A stretch of 64,000 nt of DNA, from NCBI GenBank assembly GCA_017554145.1, contig JAFZIZ010000001.1, positions 1 to 64,000 of the forward strand, given 5' to 3'. Positions 8,575-16,367 of the stretch are shown piece by piece. The number at the start of each line of letters is the position of its first letter. Within the stretch, counting starts at the first letter, position 1. Below the pieces are notes generated by a model, which had not been told where the DNA came from, ran no database searches, and saw only the letters and a list, made by a program, of their open reading frames with translations. Made by a program: the position numbers and the translations under genes. The stretch is from Prevotella sp. Lineage in GTDB: Bacteria > Bacteroidota > Bacteroidia > Bacteroidales > Bacteroidaceae.

Positions 8575-8582
8575 CAAATATA
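8575..8582 (-). promoter_or_regulatory. candidate -7 box for the minus-strand envelope run
   Basis: TATATTTG on the minus strand (8582-8575) fits the -7 consensus, but no good TTTG lies 19-20 bp upstream. It would give a leader of about 320 nt containing a TGTGAGC (8330-8336) / GCTCACA (8397-8403) stem. The rest of the 576-bp gap up to 8827 shows only the palindrome and promoter of the rightward ATPase gene. Confidence 0.3.
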
Positions 8583-8742
8583 GAAAATAATTTTGAAAGT
8601 TGTACCATTGTGAACTGATTTTTTCATTATGGAAGCAAAAATAGCAATTTATATCCGTATTCTATTAGTCCATTTTAGTCCTTTTCGAGATTTTCTCTAT
8701 AGATGAAAGAGAAAATTATCTATAAATGTTAAAAAACAATGT

Positions 8743-8777
8743 GGTACACAACTTTGTGGTCCACAAGTTTGTGTACC
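8743..8777. promoter_or_regulatory. 35-bp operator-like palindrome overlapping the ATPase promoter
   Basis: GGTACACAACTTTGTGG (8743-8759), a central T, then CCACAAGTTTGTGTACC (8761-8777). The arms match at 15 of 17 positions. The right arm contains the -33 box TTTG (8768-8771) of the promoter whose -7 box TATATTTG is at 8792-8799 (20-bp spacer). A dimeric repressor bound here would block the promoter. The best local candidate for binding is the small protein encoded at 11188-11751, but that is only inferred. Confidence 0.7.
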
Positions 8778-8799
8778 TTCCTTTTTTTCTGTATATTTG
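8768..8799 (+). promoter_or_regulatory. promoter of the ATPase-kinase operon
   Basis: TTTG 8768-8771 and TATATTTG 8792-8799 with a 20-bp spacer; the start codon is at 8828. The -33 box lies in the right arm of the palindrome at 8743-8777. Confidence 0.7.
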
Positions 8800-8827
8800 C
8801 AGCCGATAAACATTTCTCCAGATAATT

Positions 8828-9949
8828 ATGAATAAGGCATTTGTATATGGAATGTCTGTTGAGGGTGAGAACTTTACAGACAGGGTAAAAGAAACAAAAC
8901 GACTGAAGTTGGATTTCGAGAACGGCATGAACGTAGTTCTTATCTCTCCTCGTCGTATGGGCAAAAGTTCTATAGTAAGAAAGGTTAAGTCAGAAATTAA
9001 GGATCCAGCAATTAAGGTGGTATTCATGGATATCTATGATTGCCGTAACGAGTACGATTTCTACAACCGTTTCGCCTCTGTACTGATGAAGCAGACTGCT
9101 ACAAGAACGGATCAGATAATTGAGAATATTAAGCGATTCCTTGTCAGACTTACACCTAAGATAGCTTTCTCGCCGGAACCAATGTCTGAGATGTCGCTGT
9201 CATTAGGTATTACTCCCCAAAATTACCAGCCTGAAGAAATCTTGCAACTGCCAGAACTGATAGCGAAAGAACAAGGAGTACACCTTGTAATCTGTATTGA
9301 TGAATTCCAGCAGATAGGCGAATTTGACGACTCGATTACTGTTCAAAAACGTCTTCGTGGTATATGGCAGCATCAACGCAACGTATCTTATTGCCTGTTT
9401 GGCAGTAAGAAGCACCTAATGACAAAATTGTTTCAAAATCGCAAGATGCCCTTTTATCAGTTTGGCGAGATGATGTATCTCGATAAGATATCTACAGCAG
9501 ACTGGGTGTCTTTTATTTGTAGCCGTTTTGAAAGTAAGGATAAATACATTTCAAAAGAACTTGCCAGGAGGATCTGTGAGACTGTCGAGAATCATTCATC
9601 TTATGTTCAGCAGTTAGCTTGGAATGTATTGGTCGAGACTGACAAGGAAACAACGGAAAAGGATTTTGAGAATGGTGTACAGGCATTATTGGCACAATGC
9701 TCTGGGCTTTTTGAGCAACATATACAAGGACTTACTGCCTATCAGATGAATTTTATCCGTGCTATTTGCAATGGTGTGCATACGGATTTTGGAAGTAAGG
9801 CCATTTTGGAGGAATACAATTTGGGTACTAAATCAAATGTCTCACGTATAAAATCGGCTCTTAGAGATCGAGAACTAATAGATATTACCAAGGATGGAGT
9901 TTTTCTGGAAGACCCAGTATTCAGAATGTGGCTCAGTAAAATCTTGTAA
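8828..9949 (+). CDS. AAA+ ATPase of the archaeal-type (PF01637-like) family
   Basis: A 373-residue protein. The P-loop is SPRRMGKSS (40-48) and the Walker B strand is [11 protein letters not shown] (152-162). A sensor segment ([12 protein letters not shown]) and a C-terminal winged-helix region (about 295-373) complete the usual layout of these ATPases. They are frequent orphans in Bacteroidales and archaea and are of uncertain role, perhaps nucleic-acid remodelling or stress signalling. The downstream kinase gene starts inside its 3' end, so the two are probably translated together. An operator-like palindrome overlaps the promoter. Confidence 0.88.
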   Translation: MNKAFVYGMSVEGENFTDRVKETKRLKLDFENGMNVVLISPRRMGKSSIVRKVKSEIKDPAIKVVFMDIYDCRNEYDFYNRFASVLMKQTATRTDQIIENIKRFLVRLTPKIAFSPEPMSEMSLSLGITPQNYQPEEILQLPELIAKEQGVHLVICIDEFQQIGEFDDSITVQKRLRGIWQHQRNVSYCLFGSKKHLMTKLFQNRKMPFYQFGEMMYLDKISTADWVSFICSRFESKDKYISKELARRICETVENHSSYVQQLAWNVLVETDKETTEKDFENGVQALLAQCSGLFEQHIQGLTAYQMNFIRAICNGVHTDFGSKAILEEYNLGTKSNVSRIKSALRDRELIDITKDGVFLEDPVFRMWLSKIL

Positions 9950-11231
9950 AGACACTTCTGCCTCTGGCTACCTGAATGATTCGTTCGAAGGCATCGAAAA
10001 GGTGTTTACCGATGTGGAGATATTAAGCACATCGGAAGTGAATGTCGTTGCTAAAGCGAAACGGTATGGACGTTGGTGGCTGCTGAAAGGATTGCAGAAA
10101 GACAAAGCCTCTGAGACTGGCTATCAACAAAGGCTCAGAAAGGAATTGGAATTGCTGATGCAATTGCAGCATCAGAACATCGTCAGCGCTTTGGGGCTGG
10201 AGACTGTTGAGGGATTGGGTGAATGTATCGTGATGGAGTATGTGGATGGCGTGACTCTAAAAGAGTGGCTGACGACTTCGCCCGACCTTACACACAGAAG
10301 AAGAATCGCCAAGGAGTTGATTGATGCTGTCGGCTATCTGCATTCTAAAGGTATCGTACACCGAGATCTTAAACCCGAGAATATTATCATCACGAGAAAT
10401 GGTGAATACGTGAAGTTGATAGACTTCGGACTGGCAGACTCCGACAGTTATGCCATCTTAAAACAGCCTGCCGGAACAGCTGAATATATGTCGGCAGAAC
10501 AGAAAGAGAAGGCTGTGGCGGATGTAAGAAATGATATCTATAGTTTGGGCGTGATATTCGACAAGATGGGTATCGGCGATAATCATATCGTAAAAAAGTG
10601 TAAGTCGCCTATCAACAAACGCTATCAGAACATAGCAGAACTGCAAAAGGACTTCAATGGGAAAAGTAACCGACAGACTCGTTATATTATTGGGGGCATC
10701 GTTTTGCTTATTATCGTATTTGCAGTCATAATAGGGCAAAGGTCTTGCAATGTTCCTGAACAGGAACAAACGAACGAAGCTATTATCAAGGACCAAGAGT
10801 ATGCGGATACGCTGAAGGGAAATACAGATGCGCCGCAGAGGATGGACGCTGCGAATGGCCATGACGTTCAGACAAGACATGACAATAATACTTCTGAACA
10901 GGAACGAATCAACAAAGCCATTATCCAAGGTAAGGAATATGTTGATAAACGAATGGAAGAAACAGGTATATCGCAATATCTGGACACCCTGTCATCTTTG
11001 AGATATTATAAACCTATGTTTTTTGAGAGACTCAATGAGGGGATGAATGCTGTCGATGACTATATCGGCCAGATAAAACACGACTACACGAAGGAGGAAC
11101 TTGAAAGTATCAAAGAAAGACTTATCTCACACCAAAGTAAAAAGCAAGATAAGTGGGTCAAGAAATACTATTCCCTAAAAGAAGCATATGATAGAGAAAT
11201 ATATGATAGAGAAGCTAAAGAAGGAGATTGA
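9894..11231 (+). CDS. Hanks-type Ser/Thr protein kinase with one membrane helix
   Basis: A 445-residue protein with lysine in WWLLKGL (K65), the catalytic loop HRDLKPEN (156-163) and DFGLAD (177-182), so the core looks active; the glycine loop is degenerate ([10 protein letters not shown]). A transmembrane helix (about 263-281) puts residues 282-445 outside the cytoplasm as a charged helical sensor region. The homologous part appears to begin near [10 protein letters not shown] (22-31). No start codon exists between the ATPase stop (9949) and that point, so the first usable ATG is at 9894, inside the ATPase gene. Its last 44 bp overlap the next gene. Confidence 0.87.
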   Translation: MEFFWKTQYSECGSVKSCKDTSASGYLNDSFEGIEKVFTDVEILSTSEVNVVAKAKRYGRWWLLKGLQKDKASETGYQQRLRKELELLMQLQHQNIVSALGLETVEGLGECIVMEYVDGVTLKEWLTTSPDLTHRRRIAKELIDAVGYLHSKGIVHRDLKPENIIITRNGEYVKLIDFGLADSDSYAILKQPAGTAEYMSAEQKEKAVADVRNDIYSLGVIFDKMGIGDNHIVKKCKSPINKRYQNIAELQKDFNGKSNRQTRYIIGGIVLLIIVFAVIIGQRSCNVPEQEQTNEAIIKDQEYADTLKGNTDAPQRMDAANGHDVQTRHDNNTSEQERINKAIIQGKEYVDKRMEETGISQYLDTLSSLRYYKPMFFERLNEGMNAVDDYIGQIKHDYTKEELESIKERLISHQSKKQDKWVKKYYSLKEAYDREIYDREAKEGD

Positions 11232-11751
11232 AACGGCACTCCATCGCCAGATGAAGACTCCTAAGGACTTTGATTTCCTAAAGGATAGTCTTTATGCGCG
11301 CCTACATATACTCGTCAGCAGCACGACACTAAAACGGCTATGGGGGTATCTGGAAGAGGACGTAACCCCTCGTGAAAGTACGCTTGACATCCTGACTCAG
11401 TATTTAGGTTATCGTAGTTGGGATGAGTATAAGCGCAACGTCCAACAGCCGAAAGAGTCACAGAGTTCACCTGTGATGAGCAGACGACTAAGTGTAAAAG
11501 ACGAACTGGCTATTGGGGACTGTATCCGTTTGACATGGCAACCAGACCGGGTTTGCGACATTGAGTATTTGGGTGATCTTCAATTTCGCGTAATAGCATC
11601 GGAGAACACCCGTCTGAAGGAAGGTGACACTTTTGAATGTAGTTTGATAGTAGAGGGGGAACCCTTGTATCTCGACCATTTGATTCAAGGTAATCACCAA
11701 CCTATTGCTTATGTCTGTGGCAAGAAGTCTGGCGTATTGTTTGAACGCTGA
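11188..11751 (+). CDS. small protein with putative N-terminal DNA-binding region
   Basis: A 187-residue protein. Residues about 5-85 are helical with the pattern [13 protein letters not shown]...[21 protein letters not shown], resembling a compact helix-turn-helix often found at the N-terminus of Bacteroidetes regulators. The C-terminal 80 residues are beta-rich ([23 protein letters not shown]). The start overlaps the kinase gene by 44 bp; a second ATG lies five codons on (11203). Coupling to a kinase suggests it is a kinase target or transcriptional output. It could recognise the 8743-8777 palindrome, but nothing shows this directly. Confidence 0.7.
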   Translation: MIEKYMIEKLKKEIETALHRQMKTPKDFDFLKDSLYARLHILVSSTTLKRLWGYLEEDVTPRESTLDILTQYLGYRSWDEYKRNVQQPKESQSSPVMSRRLSVKDELAIGDCIRLTWQPDRVCDIEYLGDLQFRVIASENTRLKEGDTFECSLIVEGEPLYLDHLIQGNHQPIAYVCGKKSGVLFER

Positions 11752-11795
11752 ACAGATGAAGATCCATCTATTATTATAGAGCGTTACAGATATAA

Positions 11796-12275
11796 TTATT
11801 CTTTGATAATCGTCTTGGTAGTATAATTAGAGAAGACTATGATCTGTACACCTTTTTCGCTCTCATTGATGGGACGGCCTTGAAGATTGTATCTGGCGAC
11901 TTCATATATATCGCTATCATCCTCGTCTCTGACTGTCTGAATCGTATTACTACCACCTGTATCCTTCTTTGATAATAAATAGCACATTTTGGGATATGAA
12001 GTCCCATTATTTTCTGTATAAGCCGGTGCTGACATGGATTCTACTTCATATCCTTCTTTCGACAGGAGATTAAGCATCTTGCCTATCGTCATGTCATCAT
12101 AACCATTATAATAGTTTTGTTTTATACCAATAGGTAAATCGCCTGTAAGTGATAAACTATGGGAATCTGCACCTATGTAATTTGCATAAATGTGAATATA
12201 ACTCTTCTGTGCAAAAGCATGGGTACTTATTGCTAAGAAAAACAAGTAAGAAATTAGTCTTTTCATCATTATCAT
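11796..12275 (-). CDS. secreted protein with NLQG-type C-terminal tail
   Basis: A 159-residue protein. I start it at 12275 (MIMMKRLISYLFF...HAFAQ), which gives a clean signal peptide just downstream of a -7 box; a longer reading to 12413 would run through the promoter. The mature part has YIHIYANYIGADSHSLSLTGDLP, a helix containing IGKMLNLLSKEGYEVE, and a tail YNLQGRPINESEKGVQIIVF that recalls the C-terminal segments of Bacteroidetes exported proteins. It may mark secretion or surface placement. It is divergent from argR. The function is unknown. Confidence 0.7.
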   Translation of the reverse strand: MIMMKRLISYLFFLAISTHAFAQKSYIHIYANYIGADSHSLSLTGDLPIGIKQNYYNGYDDMTIGKMLNLLSKEGYEVESMSAPAYTENNGTSYPKMCYLLSKKDTGGSNTIQTVRDEDDSDIYEVARYNLQGRPINESEKGVQIIVFSNYTTKTIIKE

Positions 12276-12295
12276 TGTTTTTAAGTTGCTTGTTG

Positions 12296-12327
12296 CAAAG
12301 ATAAAGATTAATTCTGGAAGATGCAAG
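12296..12327 (-). promoter_or_regulatory. promoter of the 11796-12275 gene, divergent from argR
   Basis: TATCTTTG (12303-12296) is a consensus -7 box, with CTTG (12327-12324) 20 bp upstream as a weaker -33 box. Confidence 0.55.
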
Positions 12328-12355
12328 GATTTCGACAGAAAATATTCGTAAATTA

Positions 12356-12387
12356 TTTGGATATATGCAGGATTTTGTATAATTTTG
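12356..12387 (+). promoter_or_regulatory. promoter of argR
   Basis: TTTG 12356-12359 and TAATTTTG 12380-12387 with a 20-bp spacer; the argR ATG is at 12416. The two divergent promoters are about 30 bp apart, so ArgR binding here could affect both. No clear ARG-box palindrome was recognised by eye. Confidence 0.6.
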
Positions 12388-12415
12388 CACCGCCATTTGA
12401 ATAAATATACCAAGT

Positions 12416-12892
12416 ATGAAAGTAAAGAATGACCGATTAGAGGCGCTGAGAATGATTATCAGCAGTCAGGAATTAGGCAGTCAGGACGAGTTATTGACGG
12501 CCCTGAAAAGAGAAGGTTTTCAATTGACACAGGCCACATTGAGTCGCGACCTGAAGCAACTGAAGGTTGCAAAGGCTGCCTCGATGCGAGGAAACTATGT
12601 CTATGTATTGCCCAACGACACGATGTATAAGCGTATCAGTACGCCACATAGTGTCCGTGAGATGATGCAAGTTCCTGGATTTATCAGCATCAATTTCTCT
12701 GGTAATATGGGAGTCATCAAGACGCGTCCTGGATATGCAAGCAGTATTGCATACAATATAGACAATAATCATATTGATGAGATTATCGGTACGATAGCAG
12801 GTGACGACACGATCTTCATCGTCATCAAACAGGGTGTCAGCAAAGAAGAAGTGATTGATGCCCTCAGCGAAGTGGTGCCGAATATGAAGTAA
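12416..12892 (+). CDS. argR: arginine repressor ArgR
   Basis: A 158-residue protein of the usual ArgR length. The N-terminal winged helix (about 1-72) carries the recognition helix QATLSRDLKQLKVAK. The C-terminal oligomerisation domain (about 85-158) contains GVIKTRPGYASSIAYNID and GTIAGDDTIFIV, whose Asp residues bind arginine in the family. It acts as an arginine-dependent hexameric repressor or activator. As first gene of the arginine/proline block it probably controls itself and the genes that follow. Confidence 0.96.
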   Translation: MKVKNDRLEALRMIISSQELGSQDELLTALKREGFQLTQATLSRDLKQLKVAKAASMRGNYVYVLPNDTMYKRISTPHSVREMMQVPGFISINFSGNMGVIKTRPGYASSIAYNIDNNHIDEIIGTIAGDDTIFIVIKQGVSKEEVIDALSEVVPNMK

Positions 12893-12898
12893 GATGTC

Positions 12899-12926
12899 TG
12901 ATGTATGATGTAAGAAGTAAGAATTA
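12899..12926. repeat. 7-bp-period array between argR and the GNAT gene
   Basis: Four consecutive heptamers tgatgta, tgatgta, agaagta, agaatta fill the gap. One of many arrays of this period in the window. Confidence 0.7.
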
Positions 12927-12929
12927 AAA

Positions 12930-13526
12930 ATGGAGCAAGATAATATAAAAGTATTTGTTGCTGGTCCTGAACATGAGGTATATGTGGACACGATTCTGCA
13001 GACGATAGCCGATGCCGCCAAGGTGAGAGGAACGGGTATTGCCAAGCGTACCCACGACTACCTCGCCACGAAGATGAAGGAGGCAAAGGCTGTGATTGCG
13101 CTCAGTGGTGACAAGTTTGCAGGATTCAGTTATATTGAGACTTGGGGCAACAAGCAATATGTGACAACTTCAGGACTGATTGTCCACCCAGACTTTCGAG
13201 GACTGGGCGTTGCCAAGAAAATCAAAGATATGACATTCTCATTGGCGCGTACCCGTTGGCCACATGCGAAGATTTTCTCGTTGACCAGTGGAGCCGCCGT
13301 GATGAAGATGAATACAGAACTGGGATACCAGCCAGTGACCTTTGCCGATCTCACTGATGACGAGGCTTTCTGGCGAGGATGTGAAGGATGCGTAAATGTA
13401 GACGTGCTGCATCGAACAGGTCGTAAATACTGTATCTGCACGGCAATGCTTTATGACCCCGAAGAGCATCTTCCTGCAAAGATTCCAGAAGAAGTGATTG
13501 AACGCATCAAGAAGTTGGATAGATAA
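12930..13526 (+). CDS. GNAT acetyltransferase, probable glutamate N-acyltransferase
   Basis: A 198-residue protein with a GNAT core: strand GLIVHPDFRGLGVAKKIKD (about 85-103) contains the acyl-CoA pyrophosphate-binding motif. The window holds argB, argC, argD and argF' but no classical argA or argJ. A stand-alone GNAT between argR and argG is the natural candidate for the first step, acylating glutamate with acetyl- or succinyl-CoA. That role is inferred from position. The stop codon abuts the GACCCC-type repeat at 13527. Confidence 0.85.
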   Translation: MEQDNIKVFVAGPEHEVYVDTILQTIADAAKVRGTGIAKRTHDYLATKMKEAKAVIALSGDKFAGFSYIETWGNKQYVTTSGLIVHPDFRGLGVAKKIKDMTFSLARTRWPHAKIFSLTSGAAVMKMNTELGYQPVTFADLTDDEAFWRGCEGCVNVDVLHRTGRKYCICTAMLYDPEEHLPAKIPEEVIERIKKLDR

Positions 13527-13654
13527 CCCCACCCTAACCCTCCCAAGGGAGGGAAGAGTGAGAAAGTCAAAAGTGAAAGAGTAATAAATCAAAAATAATA
13601 TACAATGGAGAATAAAGTAAATCGCTCCCCCTTGGGGGAGAAGAAGGGGGGTCG
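13527..13654. repeat. GACCCC/GGGGTC double-hairpin element spanning the argG start
   Basis: The left half begins ACCCCACCC at 13527 and holds the stem CCCTCCC-AA-GGGAGGG (13538-13553). The right half holds CTCCCCC-TT-GGGGGAG (13625-13640) and ends GGGGGGTCG near 13654. Between them lie a heptamer array (agtgaga, aagtcaa, aagtgaa, agagtaa at 13557-13584) and the argG start codon. The right half is translated as part of ArgG. It has the same architecture as the copies at 14848-15334 and 15638-15712. Confidence 0.75.
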
Positions 13655-14846
13655 TAAAGTAGTCGTTGCCTTTAGTGGAGGTCTGGATACTTCCTACACA
13701 GTGATGAAACTGACTCAGGACGGATGGGATGTCTATGCCGCCTGTGCCAATACAGGAGGATTCTCGGCTGAGCAGTTGAAGACCAACGAAGAGAACGCCT
13801 ATAAGTTGGGCGCCAAGGCATACGCAACACTCGATGTGACGCAGGAGTATTACGAGAAATCGCTGAAGTACATGATCTTCGGCAATGTGTTGCGTAATAA
13901 CTGTTATCCTATCTCTGTCTCTTCAGAGCGTATCTTCCAAGCCATCGCCATTGCCCGTTATGCAAAGGAGATTGGCGCTGATGCTATCGCTCACGGAAGT
14001 ACAGGAGCAGGTAACGACCAGATTCGTTTTGATATGACTTTCCTTGTGATGGCTCCTGGTGTGGAAATCATCACGCTGACACGCGACAAGAAACTGACTC
14101 GTAAGGAGGAAGTGGACTATCTGAACGAACATGGATTCTTTGCTGACTTTACCAAACTGAAGTATTCATATAACGTAGGTATCTGGGGCACCAGTATCTG
14201 TGGTGGAGAACTGCTCGACCCCACACAAGGACTTCCTGAGGATGCTTATCTGAAACACGTCACCAATCCTGAAAAGGAGTCGCTGTTGAAGATACAGTTT
14301 GAGAAAGGTGAGATTGTAGGTGTCAACGGAGAGAAATTCGATGACAAGGTGAAAGCCATCCAGAAGATTGAGGAGATTGGTGCATCATACGCTATCGGTC
14401 GTGATGCCAATGTTGGTGATACGATTATCGGTATTAAGGGACGCGTAGGTTTCGAGGCTGCTGCCCCCAAACTCATTATTGAGGCACACCGTCTGTTGGA
14501 GAAGTCAACACTGAGTAAGTGGCAACAGTACTGGAAGGACCAGGTAGCCAATTGGTATGGTATGTTCTTGCACGAGAGTCAGTACCTGGAGCCCGTGATG
14601 CCAGATATCGAGGCTATGCTCACCAGCAGCCAGCGTAACGTAACAGGTACTGCTATCTTAAAACTGCGCCCATACGGTTTCGAAACGGTAGGTATCGACT
14701 CCGACAATGACCTCACGAAGTCCAAACTTGGGGAATATGGTGAGACACAGACAGGATGGACAGCAGACGAGGCCAAGGGCTTCATCAAGGTAAGTTCCAC
14801 TCCGTTGCGTGTCTATTACGGAATCCATAAAGACGAGAAGAGATAA
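13605..14846 (+). CDS. argG: argininosuccinate synthase
   Basis: A 413-residue protein that joins citrulline and aspartate with ATP in the cytoplasm. The ATP-pyrophosphatase loop is VVAFSGGLDTS (19-30), followed by YPISVSSERIF and the HGSTGAGNDQIRFD motif. Residues 7-17 (NRSPLGEKKGG) precede the expected N-terminal strand and are encoded by the right half of a GC-rich hairpin repeat, so the ArgG N-terminus is fused to repeat sequence. The 3' end is followed directly by another copy of the same element. Confidence 0.96.
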   Translation: MENKVNRSPLGEKKGGRKVVVAFSGGLDTSYTVMKLTQDGWDVYAACANTGGFSAEQLKTNEENAYKLGAKAYATLDVTQEYYEKSLKYMIFGNVLRNNCYPISVSSERIFQAIAIARYAKEIGADAIAHGSTGAGNDQIRFDMTFLVMAPGVEIITLTRDKKLTRKEEVDYLNEHGFFADFTKLKYSYNVGIWGTSICGGELLDPTQGLPEDAYLKHVTNPEKESLLKIQFEKGEIVGVNGEKFDDKVKAIQKIEEIGASYAIGRDANVGDTIIGIKGRVGFEAAAPKLIIEAHRLLEKSTLSKWQQYWKDQVANWYGMFLHESQYLEPVMPDIEAMLTSSQRNVTGTAILKLRPYGFETVGIDSDNDLTKSKLGEYGETQTGWTADEAKGFIKVSSTPLRVYYGIHKDEKR

Positions 14847-14847
14847 G

Positions 14848-15334
14848 ACGACCCCACCCCGACCCTCCCAAGGGGAGGGAGAAAGGATTGAGAGATGAGT
14901 TTCAAATACAAATATAACTATGCCTCGCCTGATAGGTATAAAATGCTAAAGGAGTTTGCAAAGAAAAACAAGCAATTCCAGACAGAAGCAGAAAACTTAA
15001 TTTGGAGATACATACGAAATAACCAGTTAGGAGTAAAATTTAACAGGCAATATATTATTGGAGACTATATTGTAGATTTTGTATGTTTAGAGAAAAAACT
15101 CATCATTGAGATAGATGGCGGCTATCATTCTGAGTATGAGCAGATACAAAAGGATGATCAACGTACAGACAAACTTGAGTCTATGGGGTTTAACGTCATT
15201 CGATATACAAATGAAGAATTATTTGCAGGTATAGAAGGTGTATTAAACAAAATAAGAGAACAACTAATAATATAATAATGATTACACAAAACAACACCCC
15301 TCTCCTCCCCCTTGGGGAGGCCGGGAGGGGGTCG
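14848..15334. repeat. GACCCC/GGGGTC element carrying a DUF559 gene
   Basis: The left half starts right after the argG stop (GACCCCACCCC, then stem CCCTCCC-AA-GGGGAGGG, to about 14880). The right half holds CCTCCCC-CTT-GGGGAGG (15304-15320) and ends GGGAGGGGGTCG at 15334. The 126-codon DUF559 nuclease gene and the argC start codon lie between the halves, so the whole resembles a composite mobile element with cargo. Confidence 0.7.
14895..15275 (+). CDS. DUF559 (VSR-like endonuclease) protein inside a repeat element
   Basis: A 126-residue protein of the DUF559 family, which shares the very-short-patch-repair/restriction endonuclease-like fold. Motifs seen: LIWRYIRNNQLGVKFNRQ, then GDYIVDFVCLEKKLIIEIDGGYH (about 57-79) with the acidic residues of the active site, and the tail FNVIRYTNEEL. 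The gene is markedly more AT-rich than argG and argC on either side, and both ends are bounded by halves of the GACCCC/GGGGTC repeat, which suggests it moves as cargo. A role in spreading or repairing at these repeats is possible but unproven. Confidence 0.88.
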   Translation: MSFKYKYNYASPDRYKMLKEFAKKNKQFQTEAENLIWRYIRNNQLGVKFNRQYIIGDYIVDFVCLEKKLIIEIDGGYHSEYEQIQKDDQRTDKLESMGFNVIRYTNEELFAGIEGVLNKIREQLII

Positions 15335-16357
15335 ATCCGAGTGGGGGTCTTAGGTGCAGCAGGTTATACAGGCGGAGAACTCATCCGCTTGTTGCTGAAT
15401 CATCCTGAGGCAGAGATTGTGTTTGCCAACTCAGAAAGTAATGCTGGCAATCTGGTGTCAGATGTGCATGAAGGACTGATTGGCGAGACAGACCTGAAGT
15501 TTACTGACGCAATGCCTTTCGACCAAGTGGATGTCATCTTCTTCTGCTTTGGCCATGGTAAGAGCGAGGCTTTCCTCAAGGAGCATGAGATTCCTGCCAA
15601 CGTGAAGATTATCGACTTGGCACAAGATTTTAGGGTGACCCCACCCCAACCCTCCCAAAGGGAGGGAGACGGAATTGTTCTTCCCCCCATTGGGGGGATT
15701 GAGAGGGGGTCCTGGGTGTATGGTCTGCCTGAGATCAACAAGGAGGAGATTGCCAAAGCGCAACACGTCGCTAATCCTGGTTGTTTTGCCACTTGTATTC
15801 AGGTGGCACTGTTACCTGTCGCCAATCTGAACCTATTAAAAGAAGATGTGGCCGTGAATGCCATTACTGGTTCTACAGGTGCAGGACAGAAGCCTGGTGC
15901 TACTACCCATTTCTCGTGGCGTAACAATAATCTCAGCATCTATAAGCCTTTCCAGCATCAGCACATTGCCGAAATCAAGCAATCGTTGAAACAAGTACAG
16001 GGTTATCTGGATGCCGACATCGACTTCATCCCCTATCGTGGTGATTTCGCACGAGGCATCTTCTGCACGGCCGTCATCAAGACTCCTGCTCCTGTAGAGG
16101 ATGTGATTGAGGCCTATAAGGAATTCTATGCTGACGCTGCCTTTACACACTATAGCGACAAGGCGATAGACCTGAAGCAAGTGGTGAATACCAACAAGGC
16201 ATTGGTACATGTAGAGAAATACGGCAATAAACTACTCGTCACCTCTGCTATCGATAACTTGTTGAAAGGTGCTGTAGGCCAGGCCGTTCAGAACATGAAT
16301 ATCATGTTTGGCATCGACGAGAAGGCAGGTCTTCGCCTGAAAGCATCCGCATTCTAA
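15278..16357 (+). CDS. argC: N-acyl-gamma-glutamyl-phosphate reductase with repeat-derived insertions
   Basis: A 359-residue NADP-dependent reductase making N-acylglutamate semialdehyde. The Rossmann motif VGVLGAAGYTGGEL is at 22-35 and the catalytic Cys169 lies in NPGCFATC. Two parts are foreign to the family: residues 7-20 (TPLLPLGEAGRGSI) at the N-terminus, and residues 121-145 (25 codons, 15638-15712) between DFR and WVYGLPE. Both are encoded by the GC-rich GACCCC/GGGGTC repeat. The frame is kept and the core motifs are intact, so the enzyme is probably active. The gene starts 2 bp after the DUF559 stop. Confidence 0.95.
   Translation: MITQNNTPLLPLGEAGRGSIRVGVLGAAGYTGGELIRLLLNHPEAEIVFANSESNAGNLVSDVHEGLIGETDLKFTDAMPFDQVDVIFFCFGHGKSEAFLKEHEIPANVKIIDLAQDFRVTPPQPSQREGDGIVLPPIGGIERGSWVYGLPEINKEEIAKAQHVANPGCFATCIQVALLPVANLNLLKEDVAVNAITGSTGAGQKPGATTHFSWRNNNLSIYKPFQHQHIAEIKQSLKQVQGYLDADIDFIPYRGDFARGIFCTAVIKTPAPVEDVIEAYKEFYADAAFTHYSDKAIDLKQVVNTNKALVHVEKYGNKLLVTSAIDNLLKGAVGQAVQNMNIMFGIDEKAGLRLKASAF
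15638..15712. repeat. minimal GACCCC/GGGGTC element inside argC
   Basis: A 75-bp copy: GACCCCACCCCAACC, stem CCCTCCC-AAA-GGGAGGG, a 13-bp linker, stem CCCCCC-ATT-GGGGGG, and GAGAGGGGGTCC. The outer ends are inverted repeats of each other. Its length is exactly 25 codons, so argC stays in frame. Confidence 0.85.
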
Positions 16358-16367
16358 GCTACTGAAT

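Noticed and set aside
15638-15712. Possibility that the argC insertion breaks the gene
   Set aside because: The length is exactly 75 bp, frame and catalytic Cys motif are intact, and no stop is introduced.
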